Source: MWBF01 sp964614645 (GTDB taxonomy: Bacteria > Chloroflexota > Anaerolineae > CG2-30-64-16). Taken from it: DNA of 7,710 nt. Positions 5,186 to 7,710 of the stretch are shown piece after piece. The position numbers were made by a program, and so were the translations under genes. Under the pieces are notes generated by a model. It searched no databases and was not told the origin of the DNA. It saw nothing but the letters and a program-made list of their open reading frames with translations. The DNA is taken from contig CAZTMA010000199.1 in the NCBI GenBank assembly GCA_964614645.1, forward strand, positions 1 to 7,710, written 5' to 3'. The stretch's first letter is position 1, and each line of letters starts with the position of its first letter.

Positions 5186-6696
5186 GCTGGCATCTGGGTT
5201 TCTAGCAGGCTCTCAGCCTGGTGCACACGTGCGAGTACGCGCTCCCGGCCCAGGGCCATGAAGCTGCCAAACAGCGGGGGCGCGACGTTTTTGCCGGTGG
5301 TTGCGACGCGCAGGAGGCCGAAGACGTGGCCGGGTTTGAGGCCCAGCCGGTCGGCCAGGCCGCGCAGCGCCGGGTCCAGGGCGGTCTCGTCGAACGGCAG
5401 TTCCGCCAGCAGCCGGCGACTGGCCTGCAGCGCTTGCAGCGCGCGGCCCGCATCCAGCCCCTTGGGAATCAGCATCGCAGGGTCGTACTCGATGCGGTCC
5501 TCGAACACGAAGTCGACCCACGGCCACGCCTCGTCCAGGGTCTTCAGCCGCTCCGCGACCAGCGGTGCGACATGGGGCAGGCCGGGGTGCCGGGCCAGCT
5601 CCGCCTGCGACCAGCCGGACGCGCGGCTCAGGAAGGGCAGCAGCCGGTCGGTCAGCTCCTCGTGGTCCAGCCCGCGGATGTAGTGGCCGTTCATCCACTG
5701 GAGCTTGCTCAGCGGCAGCGCGCCTGCGGCCGGGTTGATGTCCGTGATATCGAACTGCGCGACCGCCTGCTCCTGCGTGAAGAGATCGGTGTCGGCGCTG
5801 TAGGCCCAGCCCATGTTCGCCAGGAAGTTGAACATCGCCTCGGGCAGGTAACCCGCCTCCCGGTACTCGCGTATGTAGGTCAGCAGTTCCTCGTCGCCCT
5901 CGCCCTTCTTCTTGCGCTTGCTGAGCTTGCCCTCGCCGCTGGGGTCGAGGATCAGGGGCAGGTGCGCGAACGCGGGAATCTCCCAGCCGAGCGCGCCGTA
6001 GAGGTTCACATGCAGCGGCACGCTGCTCAGCCACTCGTCCCCGCGCAGGATGTGGGTAATTTCCATGAAGTGGTCGTCGAGCACGTTGGCGAAGTGATAG
6101 GTCGGGAAGCCGTCCGTCTTGACCAGGACCGGGTCACGGTACTGGTTGTTGTCGAAGGGCTTGATCTTGCGGAGCAGGTCGGTGAAGTGCGTCTCGCCGT
6201 CCACCGGCATCGCAAAGCGGATGACCGACGGCGCGCCGGAGGCCTCGAGCTCGGCCCGCGCCGCGCGGGTGAGCGTGCGGCACTGGCGGTCGTAGCCGAT
6301 CACGGGACTCTTGTGTGCGCGCTGCTCGGTGCGGAGGGCATCCAGGCGCTCGGCGCTGCAGTAGCAGCGGTAGGCGTGGCCGGCCGCGATGAGCCGCTCC
6401 GCCCACTCGTGGTAGGAGGGCAGGCGCTCGGACTGGAAATACGGGCCGTACGCGCCGCCCACGCCGGGGCCCTCGTCATAGTCCAGCCCGAGCCAGGCCA
6501 GGCTGTCCATGATGTCCTGCAGCGAGTCCGGCACGAAACGCGTGCGGTCGGTGTCCTCGATGCGGAGGATGAACTTGCCGCCCGTATGCCGGGCATAAAG
6601 CCAGTTGAAGAGGGCCGTGCGGGCGCTGCCCAGGTGAAAATAACCCGTGGGGCTGGGCGCCATCCGTACGCGCACCGGCTGGTCAGAGAGTGCCAT
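5182..6696 (-). CDS. gltX: Glutamyl-tRNA synthetase
   Basis: A 504-residue class I aminoacyl-tRNA synthetase that attaches glutamate to tRNA-Glu using ATP, of the usual family length. The active site starts with RMAPSPTGYFHLGSARTALF (11-30), where HLGS (21-24) is the HIGH motif. LRIEDTDRTR (44-53) follows, then the GFPTYHFANVLDDHFMEITH block (196-215), RGDEWLSS (218-225) and the KMSKS-type loop K257-LSK-R261. The helical anticodon-binding region ends near LLRVATTGKNVAPPLF (461-476). In the zinc-site region C111, C113 and C139 are present, but the position of the final His in E. coli GluRS is T141, so zinc binding is doubtful. The start at 6696 has AAGGA at 6711-6707. The nearby tRNA-Gln raises the possibility of a non-discriminating enzyme that also charges tRNA-Gln; this cannot be told from the sequence alone. 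It is the first gene of a coupled three-gene cluster. Confidence 0.97.
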   Translation of the reverse strand: MALSDQPVRVRMAPSPTGYFHLGSARTALFNWLYARHTGGKFILRIEDTDRTRFVPDSLQDIMDSLAWLGLDYDEGPGVGGAYGPYFQSERLPSYHEWAERLIAAGHAYRCYCSAERLDALRTEQRAHKSPVIGYDRQCRTLTRAARAELEASGAPSVIRFAMPVDGETHFTDLLRKIKPFDNNQYRDPVLVKTDGFPTYHFANVLDDHFMEITHILRGDEWLSSVPLHVNLYGALGWEIPAFAHLPLILDPSGEGKLSKRKKKGEGDEELLTYIREYREAGYLPEAMFNFLANMGWAYSADTDLFTQEQAVAQFDITDINPAAGALPLSKLQWMNGHYIRGLDHEELTDRLLPFLSRASGWSQAELARHPGLPHVAPLVAERLKTLDEAWPWVDFVFEDRIEYDPAMLIPKGLDAGRALQALQASRRLLAELPFDETALDPALRGLADRLGLKPGHVFGLLRVATTGKNVAPPLFGSFMALGRERVLARVHQAESLLETQMPA

Positions 6697-6724
6697 GATT
6701 GGTTGATCCTTCGATGCTCTATCG

Positions 6725-6785
6725 GTTCGTAGTAGGCGCTTCAGCGCCGTCGCGCACCTGGGGCGCTGAAGCGCCCACTACGAAC
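6725..6785. repeat. Near-perfect 24-bp inverted repeat in the gltX leader
   Basis: Bases 6725-6748 pair with 6762-6785 at 23 of 24 positions, the exception being 6734/6776, around a 13-base loop. The inner part of each arm, GGCGCTTCAGCGCC, is itself self-complementary, so the element can fold as one long hairpin or as two short ones. It lies between the predicted gltX start point (about 6811) and the gltX start codon, so it would be transcribed as 5' leader. No T run follows, so it is not an intrinsic terminator. I recall similar GTTCGTAGT/GGCGCTTCAGCGCC elements dispersed in Chloroflexota genomes, which would make it a mobile or REP-type palindrome. Confidence 0.9.
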
Positions 6786-6817
6786 GCTATTTGCGCAATT
6801 CCACACGATATCGGTCC

Positions 6818-6826
6818 ATTATAGCA
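6818..6826 (-). promoter_or_regulatory. Extended -10 promoter for gltX
   Basis: The minus strand reads TGC-TATAAT (6826-6818), a consensus -10 with the TGn extension. No good -35 lies 16-18 bases upstream, where the sequence is GC-rich and overlaps the end of the lipoprotein gene; extended -10 promoters often do without one. Transcription would start near 6811, giving a leader of about 115 bases that contains the large inverted repeat. The lipoprotein stop is only 14 bases upstream and no terminator separates the genes, so readthrough is also possible. Confidence 0.6.
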
Positions 6827-6839
6827 TATATCTGCGAAA

Positions 6840-7586
6840 TCACCGCACGGCAAAGGATTGCGCGCTCTGGCTAAACAGCTCGGTGGCAGCGGCGCCGGCA
6901 TCGGGGCCGGCGGCGTAGGTCAGAATCCAGAGGTCGGTCTCGGTCGCAACGAAGTATTGGTGGCCGGCGACCCGGCCGGGCGTGCCGTCACGGCCGGTGT
7001 ACGGAAAGCCGTAGGTGATGTACGCGGCCGCACGGCCGTCGATGCGGAGGTCTGCCTGCATGGTAATATCCGCAAAGTCCAGTTGCCGGTACTGTTCGAC
7101 GACCGGCTCGACCAGCGCGGCCATATCGGGCGCGGGCTGGCTGCCGAAGGAGGTGCGCCGGATGTTCAGGTTGTCCACGAACACGCTGTCCGGCGCGACC
7201 GGACCAAAGGCCCAGAGCGCGACATCCTGCAGCGCTTCCGCGCTGCCGATGATGCCGGCCAGCAGGGGGTTCTGCGCCTGGAACTCAGCGAACCGGGCCG
7301 CCAGGTCATCCGCGCGCGGGTCCAGCACCGTCCAGGCCTCGGGCAGCCACAGTGCGAAGTCCGCCGCGCGATGCTCGACCCAGCCCGCAGGCAGCGGAAT
7401 CGGGCTCGGCTCGCTGGGCACAGCCGTTGCGGTGGGCGTCGCCGCAGGCGTCGCGACAGGCGCGATGGCAGTCGCGGTCACCGTGGCGGTAGCCGTAGGC
7501 GGCGGCACGGGCGTGGACGGGCTCGGGCACGCGGCAAGAACGAGCACGAGGAGCAGCAAGGCAGGGACGGGACGGAAGTGTGTCAT
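6840..7586 (-). CDS. Lipoprotein with PsbP/DUF1795-like domain
   Basis: A 248-residue predicted exported lipoprotein. Residues 1-20 are the signal peptide, with a Leu/Val core and lipobox LAAC (lipidated C20). Residues 21-66 are a Pro/Thr/Ala/Val linker of low complexity that should hold the domain away from the membrane. The globular part (67-248) opens with AGWVEHRAADFALWLPEAWTV, the 'f.i..P.gW' strand seen in PsbP, LpqN and DUF1795-type domains. It closes with YFVATETDLWILTYAAG and a TELFSQSAQSFAV helix-strand, also typical of that fold. These domains are usually binding or assembly modules, not enzymes, and the ligand here is unknown. The start at 7586 has only a weak GGGG upstream but places the signal peptide correctly. 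No convincing promoter is seen upstream, where the DNA is unusually AT-rich. Confidence 0.8.
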   Translation of the reverse strand: MTHFRPVPALLLLVLVLAACPSPSTPVPPPTATATVTATAIAPVATPAATPTATAVPSEPSPIPLPAGWVEHRAADFALWLPEAWTVLDPRADDLAARFAEFQAQNPLLAGIIGSAEALQDVALWAFGPVAPDSVFVDNLNIRRTSFGSQPAPDMAALVEPVVEQYRQLDFADITMQADLRIDGRAAAYITYGFPYTGRDGTPGRVAGHQYFVATETDLWILTYAAGPDAGAAATELFSQSAQSFAVR

Positions 7587-7608
7587 GAATGTAACCCCGG
7601 AATGTATA

Positions 7609-7647
7609 ATTACGAATTACAAATTGGGAATTGTGAATCGTAATTCC
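7609..7647. repeat. AT-rich imperfect inverted repeat upstream of the lipoprotein gene
   Basis: A 17-base arm at 7609-7625 is matched by an imperfect reverse complement at 7629-7644 (one gap, two mismatches) around GGG. A second symmetric pair, GGAATT (7627-7632) and AATTCC (7642-7647), lies inside. The tract contrasts sharply with the GC-rich surroundings and sits 22-61 bases before the start codon. It could be an operator or the relic of a small repeat family built on GAATTAC/GTAATTC units. No function is shown. Confidence 0.55.
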
Positions 7648-7702
7648 TAATTCATAAGTAACTATTCAGCCAGTCTGACGCGACCGGCGGCGTCATGAAA
7701 CG

Positions 7703-7708
7703 TATAAT
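7703..7708 (+). promoter_or_regulatory. Possible rightward -10 box at the window edge
   Basis: A consensus TATAAT reads on the plus strand two bases from the end of the window. No good -35 is found 16-18 bases upstream and there is no TGn extension. If real, it would serve a gene starting to the right of the window, divergent from the lipoprotein gene. Confidence 0.3.
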
Positions 7709-7710
7709 AG

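Noticed and set aside
5221..6732. 503-codon open frame on the plus strand opposite gltX
   Set aside because: It mirrors gltX, whose HIGH and KMSKS motifs are unmistakable. Its composition is that of an antisense shadow (runs of Ala, Val, Gln, Arg) with no recognisable domain.
6858..7643. Plus-strand open frames opposite the second lipoprotein
   Set aside because: Their Gly/Arg runs are the complement of the Thr/Ala/Pro linker, and they contain no domain or signal peptide. The minus strand has a proper lipobox and a foldable domain.
7627..7647. Resemblance to the lac operator
   Set aside because: The match is partial (GGAATTGTGA with only an approximate second half) and the organism and gene context are unrelated, so it is noted only as a symmetric AT-rich repeat.

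Overview
The window looks like GC-rich chromosomal DNA from a member of the Chloroflexota (green non-sulfur bacteria and relatives). This rests on three things I recall as typical of that group and have not searched: scattered palindromic intergenic repeats (GGGCGAGG-NNN-CCTCGCCC units and a GTTCGTAGT/GGCGCTTCAGCGCC element), lipoproteins with Thr/Ala/Pro-rich linkers, and the protein families present. There are no plasmid, phage-structural, transposase or CRISPR genes.

The left half (1-3773) is read rightward. It holds the last codons of an upstream gene (2-46), an intergenic stretch with three palindromic repeats (92-232), a small lipoprotein (330-710) closed by a strong intrinsic terminator (757-790), an aminoglycoside-phosphotransferase-fold kinase of unknown substrate (853-1620), and a 628-residue P-loop protein (1887-3773). 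The last resembles PEP carboxykinase/HPr kinase around its nucleotide and metal sites and probably belongs to the uncharacterised DUF4914 family. It appears to have its own extended -10 promoter and a structured leader of about 137 bases.

The right half (3834-7586) is read leftward and converges on the left half at a shared hairpin terminator (3793-3825). In transcription order it holds a lipoprotein with a PsbP/DUF1795-like domain (7586-6840), glutamyl-tRNA synthetase gltX (6696-5182), a small formylglycine-generating-enzyme-like (SUMF) protein that overlaps gltX by 4 bases, a C39-like papain-fold cysteine peptidase 11 bases further on, and tRNA-Gln(CUG) with its own promoter. A near-perfect 24-bp inverted repeat sits in the predicted gltX leader.

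How the genes fit together: gltX, the SUMF-like gene and the peptidase gene are packed as one translationally coupled operon that points into tRNA-Gln, with no terminator seen between. If this organism lacks GlnRS, as many bacteria do, GltX would mischarge that tRNA with glutamate for GatCAB amidation, so enzyme and substrate tRNA would be neighbours. The link between gltX and the SUMF/peptidase pair is unexplained. That operon and the PEPCK-like P-loop protein are the two best leads here.
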